Source: Pseudomonas sp. MIACH (GTDB taxonomy: Bacteria > Pseudomonadota > Gammaproteobacteria > Pseudomonadales > Pseudomonadaceae). Taken from it: a stretch of 64,000 bases of DNA. Positions 51,107 to 58,633 of the stretch are shown in pieces (the first letter of the stretch is position 1; each line of letters opens with the position of its first letter). The DNA lies in NCBI RefSeq assembly GCF_001269925.1, contig NZ_LHVO01000053.1, positions 351,380 to 415,379 on the forward strand, written 5' to 3'. A program made the translations under genes and the position numbers. The notes under the pieces were generated by a model. The model ran no database searches and had not been told where the DNA came from. It saw nothing but the letters and a program-made list of their open reading frames with translations.

Positions 51107-51547
51107 GTCACGCCTCCTGGCTGAGCAATCCCGGCAATGGGCCGGCTTTTGGGTAATTCCATTTAGAGGTAGGCATTCCAAAAAGCCCGGTTGCCCAGGC
51201 TTTTCAGTAATGCGGTCCAGATTCGATCTTTCGGCGCTACTGGCGCGGTACGGATCTTTCCTCATTGTTTTTCCGACCACGATCCCTGTGTGCGGGGTAA
51301 CTGCTTCGATGCTTTACGCTGCACATCCGGGTCAGTTGCCAACCCTCTGAACCGTTGAGGCCGGCTCATCGCTGCCTGTTCTTGCAAAGCTGTGAAACTA
51401 AAGAGCGTCGGCATCCTTGCCGGTGTTGCCTGGCGTCCCTGCCATCGCTCGGATGGCGTCCTTGCCGATGTTGCGTGCCTTCCTTGTCTTCCTTGGCAGC
51501 ATCCTTGCCGCCTCCACCAGACCTTATCGGCTGGCTTGAGATGAAGA

Positions 51548-51589
51548 ATATGCATGTATGCATATACAGTCAATGCGTAAATGCATTTA
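51548..51589. promoter_or_regulatory. Two perfect TGCAT-core palindromes, candidate repressor/activator sites
   Basis: ATATGCAT-GT-ATGCATAT (51548-51565) and TAAATGCATTTA (51578-51589) lie 12 bases apart in an AT-rich island of a GC-rich genome, between the repressor gene and the holin gene. A third partial copy (GATGCATTTC) follows at about 51612-51621. They are good candidates for operators of the adjacent LexA-like repressor or of a missing late activator. Confidence 0.55.
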
Positions 51590-51660
51590 TTTTCATCCAA
51601 ATAATGCGCTGATGCATTTCAGGCGTTATGGACAAAGGGTTTGGCGATTTTCCACAGGCC

Positions 51661-51688
51661 AAAAAAAGCCCGCTCAATGGCGGGCTTT
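51661..51688 (-). terminator. Intrinsic terminator of the S24 repressor
   Basis: Minus strand AAAGCCCGC-CATTGA-GCGGGCTTTTTTT, a 9-bp stem and T run 16 bases past the repressor stop. Confidence 0.92.
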
Positions 51689-51704
51689 CTCTTACGCAAG
51701 GAGG

Positions 51705-52439
51705 TTAACGGGCGTACATACCCCACCAGAATACATGACCAAGGATGCTGATCTGCTCATCCTGAATATCCTGGAAGCTGTAGTCCTCATCCGGGTGTTC
51801 ATCGCGATTGAAACTGCGCAGGCGAATACCGGAAGGCAGGCGATAGAGCTGTTTCACCCGCAGTTGGCCATTGTGGTTGATGGCATACAAGTCGCCATCG
51901 ACGATGTCGCCAATGCCACTTTTACCCGCATTCACTCCTACCGTCGCGCCGTCGCGCAGTACCGGCAGCATACTGTTGCCGCGCACCGTCACACACTTGG
52001 CCTGGTCGAACTGCACACCGTTGTGTCGCAGACTGCGTTTTCCAAAACGCAGGCTGGCCTTCTCGCTTTCCTCGATGACGAATCTCCCTGATCCAGCAGC
52101 CAATTCAACCTCGCGCAGAAAGGGGATCGACACCTCGTCATCATTAACGGGGGTGTCGTCATCCCACAGGCTTATATCCTTGAGTTCCGAATGCATCGGG
52201 TCGCGCCCTTCATCGCGCAAAGCGCCCACCGCCGCGCGTCCGCGCAGCTGGTCGGTGCTGATGCGGAAGTACTCGGCGATGCGCGAGATGTGTTTATCCG
52301 AAGGATCAACGATCTTGCCGCTGAGGATCCGGGACAATGTGGATTGAGGCACGCCAGTACGCCGGTGAAGCTCCGTGGGGGAGATCCGGTCGCGGTCCAA
52401 CAGCTCTCTTAAGACAATAGAAACGTTGCGTTTTTGCAT
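51705..52439 (-). CDS. LexA-like (S24) phage/tailocin repressor, PrtR-type
   Basis: 244-residue repressor with an N-terminal Cro/CI helix-turn-helix (about 18-40, ISPTELHRRTGVPQSTLSRI) and a C-terminal S24 self-cleaving domain. The cleavage site Ala115-Gly116 (ELAAGSG), nucleophile Ser156 (RGNSMLP) and Lys196 (RVKQLYR) are all present, so RecA-triggered inactivation after DNA damage should work. ATG at 52439; the frame opens at 52475. It resembles PrtR, which controls pyocin genes, and sits opposite no visible prtN. GCAAAT-GCTA-ATTTGC upstream may be its autoregulatory operator. Confidence 0.88.
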   Translation of the reverse strand: MQKRNVSIVLRELLDRDRISPTELHRRTGVPQSTLSRILSGKIVDPSDKHISRIAEYFRISTDQLRGRAAVGALRDEGRDPMHSELKDISLWDDDTPVNDDEVSIPFLREVELAAGSGRFVIEESEKASLRFGKRSLRHNGVQFDQAKCVTVRGNSMLPVLRDGATVGVNAGKSGIGDIVDGDLYAINHNGQLRVKQLYRLPSGIRLRSFNRDEHPDEDYSFQDIQDEQISILGHVFWWGMYAR

Positions 52440-52471
52440 AACGGCGATAGTGACGGGAGTTTTTGGGGTTG

Positions 52472-52487
52472 GCAAATGCTAATTTGC
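52472..52487. promoter_or_regulatory. Candidate repressor operator
   Basis: GCAAAT-GCTA-ATTTGC is an inverted repeat 33 bases upstream of the repressor start, followed by a related CATATTCCATGC. Position suggests autoregulation by the S24 repressor; binding is inferred. Confidence 0.5.
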
Positions 52488-52613
52488 ATATTCCATGCAC
52501 ATCAGCGGAACTCCCGGGCAAAATAATGTCAATTTGACATGAGCACCGCGGTACTTGATGCAATGTGCTCAAACAGCGCCAGGCTGATTCCTGGCAAGCC
52601 AAGGAAGAAAGTA

Positions 52614-52777
52614 ATGAAACTCGTGCTTGCCATTTTGTTGATGTTCAGTGGGTACACCTTTGCGGCAAGTTGCACTCTGACCAACGAGCGTATTGCAACG
52701 CCCAGCAAAGTGGCGCCAGCTGCGAAAACATCAGCAATAGCGATTTGCGCACTCAGTGCAACGCAATGAAGCGTTGA
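52614..52777 (+). pseudogene. Frameshifted small secreted Cys-rich protein
   Basis: ATG at 52614 follows AAGGAAGAAAG and encodes a clear signal peptide (MKLVLAILLMFSGYTFAASC), after which the frame runs into unrelated sequence and stops at 52769. The overlapping frame ending at 52777 reads SDQRAYCNAQQSGASCENISNSDLRTQCNAMKR, with evenly spaced cysteines. Joining the two with one indel near 52675-52690 gives a plausible ~55-residue exported protein like the small DQRAYC-type proteins I associate with Pseudomonas accessory loci. I read this as a frameshift (or a sequencing error). Confidence 0.55.
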
Positions 52778-52804
52778 CCAAGGATGGGCTAAAGGACAAA
52801 AAAG

Positions 52805-52881
52805 GTCGCCCCCACTTTTAGTTTCTGCCTATCCGTTTAGGACCTGCGAAGCCCCCAACCTTGCGTGCTAACCTTGCCGCC
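52805..52881. repeat. Left copy of a ~75-bp imperfect direct repeat
   Basis: GTCGCCCCCA...CCTATCCGTTTAGGACCTGCGAAG...GCGTGCTAACCTTGCCGCCA closely matches 53671-53744 in the same order and orientation. The pair brackets the two small genes at 52927-53597. Each copy lies just upstream of a gene start (52927 and mutS 53814). Confidence 0.8.
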
Positions 52882-52926
52882 AACGCCCATTCACCTCAAT
52901 TTAAAGCGGTATGCGGAAGACCACGA

Positions 52927-53142
52927 ATGACCGAATGGAGAAATCAGAGCTTCTGGGGCAAGGCGTGGATATACGCCGTGCTGGCGCTCCTAATGTTGAT
53001 TTCCGACGGCGCAGACTTAAGCTCGCTGGGCGACGGGGGCTCTAATCGCAAGCGGGTTTTCAGCCCCGGATTCATTGTTCTGTGCTGTTTCGTCGCGGTG
53101 ATTGAATTGATAGTGCTGAACCATTTCTATGGGGCGAACTGA
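52927..53142 (+). CDS. Small hypothetical membrane protein
   Basis: 71-residue protein with two hydrophobic segments (about 14-27 and 48-66) around a short polar loop (SDGADLSSLGDGGSNRKRV). ATG at 52927 was chosen over 52861, which lies inside the repeat. The ribosome site is weak. No family is recognised. It could be a phage-associated membrane protein or a recent accessory gene. Confidence 0.5.
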   Translation: MTEWRNQSFWGKAWIYAVLALLMLISDGADLSSLGDGGSNRKRVFSPGFIVLCCFVAVIELIVLNHFYGAN

Positions 53143-53270
53143 TGAGTCGAGAGCTAAAGACCACCCCGTCAAGCACAGCAACCCGCCCCAGTGTCGACGG
53201 CGCCTTATATCTGCAAAGTGACCAGCTCTGCTATCGTGCGCCCCTCTTATAGAAATGGAAGCTTCGAAGA

Positions 53271-53597
53271 ATGGACTCATGGAAGACTCTGGCAATCGCT
53301 GTCATGGTATTGATCGGCGCCCCAGCAGTGGCCGCTGAAAATGCCAACCCTTTCGATAAAGCGCTGATGTATTCGACGTTCTTGCCAACCATCCTGGTTG
53401 CGGGGACTACCTCTCTCACGACCGATGCGCCAAAGCTTTTCACATCCTCCAAAACCGATGCCCTTGCTTTTATCGGTTCGGACGGAGAGATCCGCGGTGC
53501 TGAGTTTGAACAGGCATCTCGGTACTATCGCTCGACCTACGCCGCGCCTCTTATGTCCGACATGCAACTGGCCAAGGCAATCGTGTCAGCGTACTGA
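53271..53597 (+). CDS. DUF2388-type exported protein
   Basis: 108-residue protein with a signal peptide (cleavage after AVA, about residue 22) and a compact mature domain with GTTSLTTDAPKLF, FIGSDGEIRGAEFEQA and a C-terminal MQLAKAIVSAY. These are the conserved segments of the pseudomonad DUF2388 family, often found as tandem genes; here there is one. Function unknown, periplasmic location predicted. Confidence 0.8.
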   Translation: MDSWKTLAIAVMVLIGAPAVAAENANPFDKALMYSTFLPTILVAGTTSLTTDAPKLFTSSKTDALAFIGSDGEIRGAEFEQASRYYRSTYAAPLMSDMQLAKAIVSAY

Positions 53598-53670
53598 GAA
53601 GAAGGCTTTCTCCGTTGCGCGCCAACAGCGTTGCTTGCGTGCAATAAACCTCGCGCATTTAAGTAAATGC

Positions 53671-53744
53671 GTCGCCCCCTTTGCGTTTTACCTATCCGTT
53701 TGCGACCTGCGAAGGGCCGACCGCGCGTGTTAACCTTGCGGCCA
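53671..53744. repeat. Right copy of the ~75-bp imperfect direct repeat
   Basis: GTCGCCCCCTTT...CCTATCCGTTTGCGACCTGCGAAG...GCGTGTTAACCTTGCGGCCA matches 52805-52881. It lies 70 bases upstream of the mutS start, so this copy may be the native mutS leader and the left copy its duplicate. Confidence 0.8.
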
Positions 53745-53813
53745 TTGCAAAATCAGCAGGGCCAAGTGCCCCACCTTTGCCCCACTCCTTTCAACGAATT
53801 TGCCTATTATCCA

Positions 53814-56405
53814 ATGAGTAAAAACACGTCCGATCTGTCTTCCCACACCCCGATGATGCAGCAGTACTGGCGCCTGAAAAACCAGCACCCTGATCAGTTG
53901 ATGTTCTATCGCATGGGCGACTTCTACGAGATCTTCTATGAAGACGCGAAGAAGGCCGCCAAGTTGCTGGACATCACCCTGACCGCGCGCGGGCAGTCGG
54001 CGGGGCAGTCGATTCCGATGTGCGGAATTCCTTACCACTCGTTGGAAGGCTACCTGGTCAAGCTGGTGAAGCTGGGCGAGTCGGTGGTGATCTGTGAGCA
54101 GATCGGCGATCCGGCCACCAGCAAGGGGCCGGTGGAACGCCAGGTGGTGCGCATTATTACGCCGGGGACGGTGAGTGATGAGGCGCTGCTGGATGAGCGT
54201 CGCGATAACCTGATCGCTGCGGTGTTGGGCGATGAGCGCTTGTTCGGACTGTCGGTGCTGGATATCACCAGCGGCAATTTCAGCGTGCTGGAAATTAAGG
54301 GTTGGGAGAACCTGCTGGCGGAGTTGGAGCGCATCAACCCGGTGGAGCTGTTGATCCCGGATGATTGGCCGAAGGATCTGCCCGCCGAAAAACGCCGTGG
54401 GACAAAACGCCGTGCGCCGTGGGATTTCGAGCGTGACTCGGCACTGAAAAGTCTGTGCCAGCAGTTCTCGGTGCAAGACCTTAAGGGTTTCGGCTGCGAA
54501 ACCCTGACCCTGGCCATCGGCGCCGCCGGTTGCCTGCTCAGCTACGCCAAGGAAACCCAGCGCACCGCCCTGCCGCACTTGCGCAGCCTGCGTCATGAGC
54601 GTCTGGACGATACCGTGGTGCTCGATGGCGCGAGCCGTCGCAACCTGGAACTGGACACCAACCTGTCAGGCGGGCGTGATAACACCCTGCAGTCGGTGGT
54701 CGACCGTTGCCAGACCGCCATGGGCAGCCGCTTGTTGACCCGTTGGCTGAACCGTCCGCTGCGGGATTTGACTGTGCTGCAAGCGCGTCAGACGTCTATT
54801 ACCTGCTTGCTGGACGGCTATCGGTTTGAAAAGCTGCAACCGCAGTTGAAGGAAATCGGCGATATCGAGCGCATCCTGGCGCGGATCGGCCTGCGCAACG
54901 CGCGCCCCCGCGACTTGGCGCGTCTGCGCGATGCCCTCAGCGCCCTGCCACAACTACAAGTGGCGATGACCGAACTGGATACACCGCACCTGCAACAACT
55001 CGCCATGACGGCCGGCACCTACCCGGAACTGGCAGCGCTGCTGGAAAAGGCCATCATCGACAACCCACCAGCGATCATTCGTGACGGCGGCGTGCTCAAG
55101 ACCGGCTATGACAGCGAACTGGACGAACTGCAATCCCTGAGCGAAAACGCCGGGCAGTTCCTGATTGATCTGGAAGCCCGTGAAAAAGCCCGCACCGGCC
55201 TGGCCAACCTGAAGGTTGGCTACAACCGCGTGCACGGCTACTTTATCGAGTTGCCGAGCAAGCAGGCCGAGTCAGCGCCCATCGACTATCAACGCCGCCA
55301 GACACTCAAAGGTGCCGAGCGCTTTATCACGCCAGAGCTGAAAGAGTTCGAAGACAAGGCGCTGTCGGCTAAAAGCCGTGCCTTGGCGCGGGAAAAGATG
55401 CTTTATGAGGCCTTGCTTGAGGACCTGATCAGCCAACTGGCACCGCTGCAGGACACCGCCGCAGCCCTGGCGGAACTGGACGTACTGAGCAACCTCGCCG
55501 AGCGCGCGCTGAACCTCGACCTGAACTGCCCGCGCTTTGTCAGCGAACCGTGCATGCGCATCGTGCAGGGGCGTCACCCGGTGGTGGAGCAGGTGCTGAC
55601 CACACCATTCGTCGCCAACGACCTATCGCTGGACGACGATACCCGCATGTTGGTGATCACCGGTCCGAACATGGGTGGTAAATCCACCTACATGCGTCAA
55701 ACCGCCTTGATCGTACTGCTGGCGCATATCGGCAGCTTTGTGCCAGCGGCCAGTTGTGAATTGTCCCTGGTAGACCGCATCTTCACCCGGATCGGCTCCA
55801 GCGATGACCTGGCCGGTGGCCGTTCGACCTTTATGGTGGAAATGAGCGAAACCGCCAACATCCTGCACAACGCCACCGAGCGCAGCCTGGTGCTGATGGA
55901 CGAAGTGGGTCGCGGCACCAGCACGTTTGATGGCCTATCCCTGGCGTGGGCAGCCGCCGAGCGGTTGGCGCACCTGCGTGCCTATACGCTGTTTGCCACC
56001 CACTACTTCGAACTGACGGTGCTGCCGGAAAGCGAGCCACTGGTGGCCAACGTGCATCTGAATGCCACCGAGCACAACGAACGCATCGTGTTCCTGCACC
56101 ATGTGTTGCCCGGGCCCGCCAGCCAGAGCTACGGCCTGGCCGTGGCGCAATTGGCCGGTGTGCCGAGCGACGTGATCACCCGCGCCCGCGAGCACCTCAG
56201 CCGCCTGGAAACCACGGCCCTGCCCCATGAAACCGTGGTTGCCAGCCCTGCCAAGACAAGCCGTAAACCCGCCGCACCGCACCAGAGCGATATGTTCGCG
56301 AGCCTGCCCCATCCGGTGCTGGATGAGTTGGCAAAGCTTGACCTGGACGAGTTGACACCGCGAAAAGCGCTCGAAATGTTATATGCACTGAAGACTCGGA
56401 TATAA
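53814..56405 (+). CDS. mutS: DNA mismatch repair protein MutS
   Basis: Recognises mismatches and short loops and recruits MutL. The 863-residue protein has the mismatch-binding FYxxFYEDA motif (MGDFYEIFYEDA at about 35-46), the clamp/lever domains and a C-terminal ATPase with Walker A GPNMGGKSTYMRQ (about 618-630) and DEVGRGTSTFDG. ATG at 53814; the frame opens at 53667. It is the right boundary of the accessory region and is followed by fdxA. Confidence 0.97.
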   Translation: MSKNTSDLSSHTPMMQQYWRLKNQHPDQLMFYRMGDFYEIFYEDAKKAAKLLDITLTARGQSAGQSIPMCGIPYHSLEGYLVKLVKLGESVVICEQIGDPATSKGPVERQVVRIITPGTVSDEALLDERRDNLIAAVLGDERLFGLSVLDITSGNFSVLEIKGWENLLAELERINPVELLIPDDWPKDLPAEKRRGTKRRAPWDFERDSALKSLCQQFSVQDLKGFGCETLTLAIGAAGCLLSYAKETQRTALPHLRSLRHERLDDTVVLDGASRRNLELDTNLSGGRDNTLQSVVDRCQTAMGSRLLTRWLNRPLRDLTVLQARQTSITCLLDGYRFEKLQPQLKEIGDIERILARIGLRNARPRDLARLRDALSALPQLQVAMTELDTPHLQQLAMTAGTYPELAALLEKAIIDNPPAIIRDGGVLKTGYDSELDELQSLSENAGQFLIDLEAREKARTGLANLKVGYNRVHGYFIELPSKQAESAPIDYQRRQTLKGAERFITPELKEFEDKALSAKSRALAREKMLYEALLEDLISQLAPLQDTAAALAELDVLSNLAERALNLDLNCPRFVSEPCMRIVQGRHPVVEQVLTTPFVANDLSLDDDTRMLVITGPNMGGKSTYMRQTALIVLLAHIGSFVPAASCELSLVDRIFTRIGSSDDLAGGRSTFMVEMSETANILHNATERSLVLMDEVGRGTSTFDGLSLAWAAAERLAHLRAYTLFATHYFELTVLPESEPLVANVHLNATEHNERIVFLHHVLPGPASQSYGLAVAQLAGVPSDVITRAREHLSRLETTALPHETVVASPAKTSRKPAAPHQSDMFASLPHPVLDELAKLDLDELTPRKALEMLYALKTRI

Positions 56406-56547
56406 CGCTAAGGCTTGCAAGCTGATAGACTCTCGCGCGGTTTGGGATGCTGCTGGCTTTTAGCCTGGCCTGCAGACTATCGCTCCCGAACCTCGCGAGC
56501 CCTACCACAAAGGGTTTCGCTGCCGCCGCCTGAGGAGAGAATTAGAA

Positions 56548-56871
56548 ATGACCTTCGTCGTCACCGACAACTGCATCAAGTGCAAGTACACCGACTGCGT
56601 AGAAGTGTGTCCGGTGGACTGCTTCTACGAAGGCCCGAACTTCCTGGTCATCCACCCGGACGAGTGCATTGACTGCGCCCTGTGTGAACCTGAATGCCCG
56701 GCCGTCGCCATTTTCTCCGAGGACGAAGTCCCGGCGGATATGCAGGAATTTATTCAGTTGAACGTCGAGCTGGCGGAAATCTGGCCGAATATCACTGAGA
56801 AGAAAGAACCGCTTCCAGACGCGGAAGAGTGGGATGGCAAGAAGGGCAAAATCAAAGACCTTGAGCGCTAA
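56548..56871 (+). CDS. fdxA: 7Fe ferredoxin FdxA
   Basis: 107-residue ferredoxin carrying one [3Fe-4S] and one [4Fe-4S] cluster: CIKCKYTDCVEVCPVDC and CIDCALCEPECP hold the ligands, and a ~45-residue C-terminal extension is typical of the Azotobacter FdI type. GAGGAGAGAA precedes the ATG. It is 142 bases after mutS and ends in a strong terminator, with rsmZ on the opposite strand beyond it. Confidence 0.95.
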   Translation: MTFVVTDNCIKCKYTDCVEVCPVDCFYEGPNFLVIHPDECIDCALCEPECPAVAIFSEDEVPADMQEFIQLNVELAEIWPNITEKKEPLPDAEEWDGKKGKIKDLER

Positions 56872-56888
56872 CGCGCTGCTGCCCTCCC

Positions 56889-56914
56889 AAAAAGGCCCCT
56901 TGCGGGCCTTTTTT
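56889..56914 (+). terminator. Intrinsic terminator of fdxA
   Basis: AAAAAGGCCC-CTTGC-GGGCCTTTTTT, a 10-bp stem and T run 17 bases past the fdxA stop. Confidence 0.93.
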
Positions 56915-56948
56915 GCGTTTAGGGGCAGGCGTTCACTTTTCTACAGGC

Positions 56949-57080
56949 AAAAAAAGGGGCGGTATGACCCGCCCACATTTTTTCCCTAGTCCCTGTGTTC
57001 CTTTTCATCATCCTGATGAATCGCATCCTGCGACGTTCCTTCAACCATCGTTCCTTGATGGCTGTGTCAATCCGTGGACA
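56949..57080 (-). ncRNA. rsmZ: RsmZ small regulatory RNA
   Basis: Non-coding RNA that sequesters RsmA/RsmE-type proteins and so relieves translational repression of secondary metabolism and exoproduct genes. Read on the minus strand it starts about TGTCCACGGATTGACACAGC and carries eight GGA motifs, several in hairpin loops (e.g. CATCA-AGGA-ACGATG, TCGCA-GGA-TGCGA, TTCATCA-GGA-TGATGAA). It ends in GGGCGG-GTCATA-CCGCCC plus seven T. TAACAT lies at the -10 position. Location beside fdxA and a GacA box about 180 bases upstream match known rsmZ loci. The 5' end is placed by homology and could shift a few bases. Confidence 0.93.
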
Positions 57081-57252
57081 CAGGGCTGATGTTAGAGAGT
57101 TCCAAGGGAAGTACAACGGGATCCAACGTGGACACCGACAAGTTCCAGCGCCCAAACACAGATAAATAGTTGTTATATTTCAAATAGATAGAAAAAACTC
57201 TCAAGATTTTTAGCGGCGTGCACCGAGTAAAAAAACCAAACACTTACGAAAA

Positions 57253-57270
57253 AGTAAGTGAATGCTTACA
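57253..57270 (-). promoter_or_regulatory. GacA upstream activating sequence of rsmZ
   Basis: Minus strand TGTAAG-CATTCA-CTTACT matches the TGTAAG-N6-CTTACA GacA-dependent box at 11 of 12 positions, centred about 180 bases upstream of the rsmZ start, the usual distance. It overlaps a second dyad, CACTTAC-N6-GTAAGTG (57241-57260). Confidence 0.88.
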
Positions 57271-57366
57271 CCCGCAATTGCGTAAAAGCGTAACTCAAGC
57301 CCCTTGACCGATCTTCAGGCAAGAAAAAGCCCCGACAAAGTCGAGGCTTCTTGCCCTTCAACGAAC
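57271..57366. other. Region between GacA box and apbC end
   Basis: Contains only the apbC terminator and spacer. rpoS, expected near rsmZ/fdxA by comparison with P. aeruginosa, is absent from this side. Confidence 0.5.
57322..57350 (-). terminator. Intrinsic terminator of apbC
   Basis: Minus strand AAGCCTCGAC-TTT-GTCGGGGCTTTTTC, a 10-bp stem with a G-T pair and T run, 17 bases past the apbC stop. Confidence 0.88.
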
Positions 57367-58461
57367 TCAGTCGTCGCTGACCGTAATCGTCGGCATTGCC
57401 GGCGCAGACGCTTCCTGCAGGACGATCCGCGCGCCCACATGGCGAGCCAGTTCCTGGTAGATCATGGCGATCTGACCATCGGGCTCTGCCGCTACAGTGG
57501 GCTTGCCGCCATCAGCCTGTTCACGGATCACCATCGACAACGGCAACGAGGCCAGCAGTTCAACGCCGTATTGGGTCGCCAGCTTCTCACCACCGCCCTC
57601 ACCGAACAGATGCTCGGCGTGACCGCAGTTGGAACAGATGTGCACGGCCATGTTCTCCACGACACCCAGCACCGGAATGTTGACCTTGCGGAACATCTCC
57701 ACGCCTTTCTTGGCGTCCAGCAGCGCAAGATCCTGGGGAGTGGTCACGATCACAGAGCCTGCCACCGGGACTTTCTGCGCCAGGGTCAGTTGGATATCGC
57801 CGGTGCCTGGCGGCATGTCGATCACCAGGTAATCCAGGTCGCCCCAGGCGGTCTGGGTGACCAATTGCAGCAAGGCGCCGGAGACCATCGGTCCACGCCA
57901 CACCATCGGCGTGTTGTCATCCGTCAGGAACGCCATGGACATGACTTCCACGCCCATGGACTCGATCGGCACAAACCACTTCTGGTCCTTGACCTTCGGC
58001 CGCGTGCCTTCGGCAATACCGAACATCACGCCTTGGCTTGGGCCGTAGATGTCGGCGTCGAGAATGCCCACCCGCGCGCCTTCACGGGCCAGGGCCAAGG
58101 CCAGGTTGGCTGCAGTGGTGGATTTCCCCACGCCGCCCTTGCCGGACGCCACGGCGACCACGTTCTTAACGTTGGCCAGCCCTGGAATCTGCGCCTGGGC
58201 CTTGTGCGGTGCGATGACGCACTGGATGTCGACCTTGGCGGCACCCACACCGTCGAGGCCTTCAATGGCCATTTGCAGCATCTGCGCCCAGCCCTTCTTG
58301 AACAGGCCGGCGGCATAACCCAGCTCCAACTGGACCGACACCTGATCCCCCTGGACCTCGATGGCGCGTACACAGCCGGCGCTGACCGGGTCCTGGTTCA
58401 AATAGGGGTCGGTGTACTGGCGAAGAACGGCTTCCACCGCTGCGCGATTGACGGCGCTCAT
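57367..58461 (-). CDS. apbC: Fe-S cluster carrier ATPase ApbC/Mrp
   Basis: P-loop ATPase that carries and transfers [4Fe-4S] clusters. The 364-residue protein has an N-terminal DUF59/MIP18 domain (about 5-85), the deviant Walker A GKGGVGKSTTAANLALALA (about 106-124), and the cluster-binding CSNCG (CxxC) near residue 280. It is divergent from metG, the same arrangement as in P. aeruginosa. No regulatory site was recognised. Confidence 0.93.
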   Translation of the reverse strand: MSAVNRAAVEAVLRQYTDPYLNQDPVSAGCVRAIEVQGDQVSVQLELGYAAGLFKKGWAQMLQMAIEGLDGVGAAKVDIQCVIAPHKAQAQIPGLANVKNVVAVASGKGGVGKSTTAANLALALAREGARVGILDADIYGPSQGVMFGIAEGTRPKVKDQKWFVPIESMGVEVMSMAFLTDDNTPMVWRGPMVSGALLQLVTQTAWGDLDYLVIDMPPGTGDIQLTLAQKVPVAGSVIVTTPQDLALLDAKKGVEMFRKVNIPVLGVVENMAVHICSNCGHAEHLFGEGGGEKLATQYGVELLASLPLSMVIREQADGGKPTVAAEPDGQIAMIYQELARHVGARIVLQEASAPAMPTITVSDD

Positions 58462-58633
58462 GGGCTACTCCCGAAAAAAGACTGACTGAAACAGGCGGCT
58501 ATCCTAACCGTTCCAGCGGCATTGCGGCATGCTTTCGCAGGTGCGGAAGATTCTGAAACAGCGCCACGGGGTGAAATAAATTTCCCGGCGCTTTATAGTG
58601 GCCGACCTCCGTTTCATCAAGTAGCCGAGCCCC

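Larger units (their letters stand above)
51107..51704. other. Control region between holin and repressor
   Basis: About 600 bases with no firm gene. From right to left: the repressor's terminator; an AT-rich stretch with two TGCAT-core palindromes (51548-51589); a GC-rich patch (51399-51530) with an 18/20-identical direct repeat GGC(A/G)TCCTTGCCG(G/A)TGTTGC at 51410-51429 and 51455-51474; and a 35-codon minus-strand frame (51262-51369, MSRPQRFRGLATDPDVQRKASKQ...) whose start vaguely resembles KGG-type small stress proteins but lacks the KGG core. The holin promoter should be here. Confidence 0.55.

Noticed and set aside
51399..51530. Possible CRISPR-like array in the repetitive GC-rich patch
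   Set aside because: Only two copies of a 20-base unit with unequal flanks; no regular spacers and no cas genes.
56919..57155. 78-codon minus-strand ORF over rsmZ
   Set aside because: The region is far better explained as RsmZ RNA plus terminator; the ORF runs through the hairpins and terminator.
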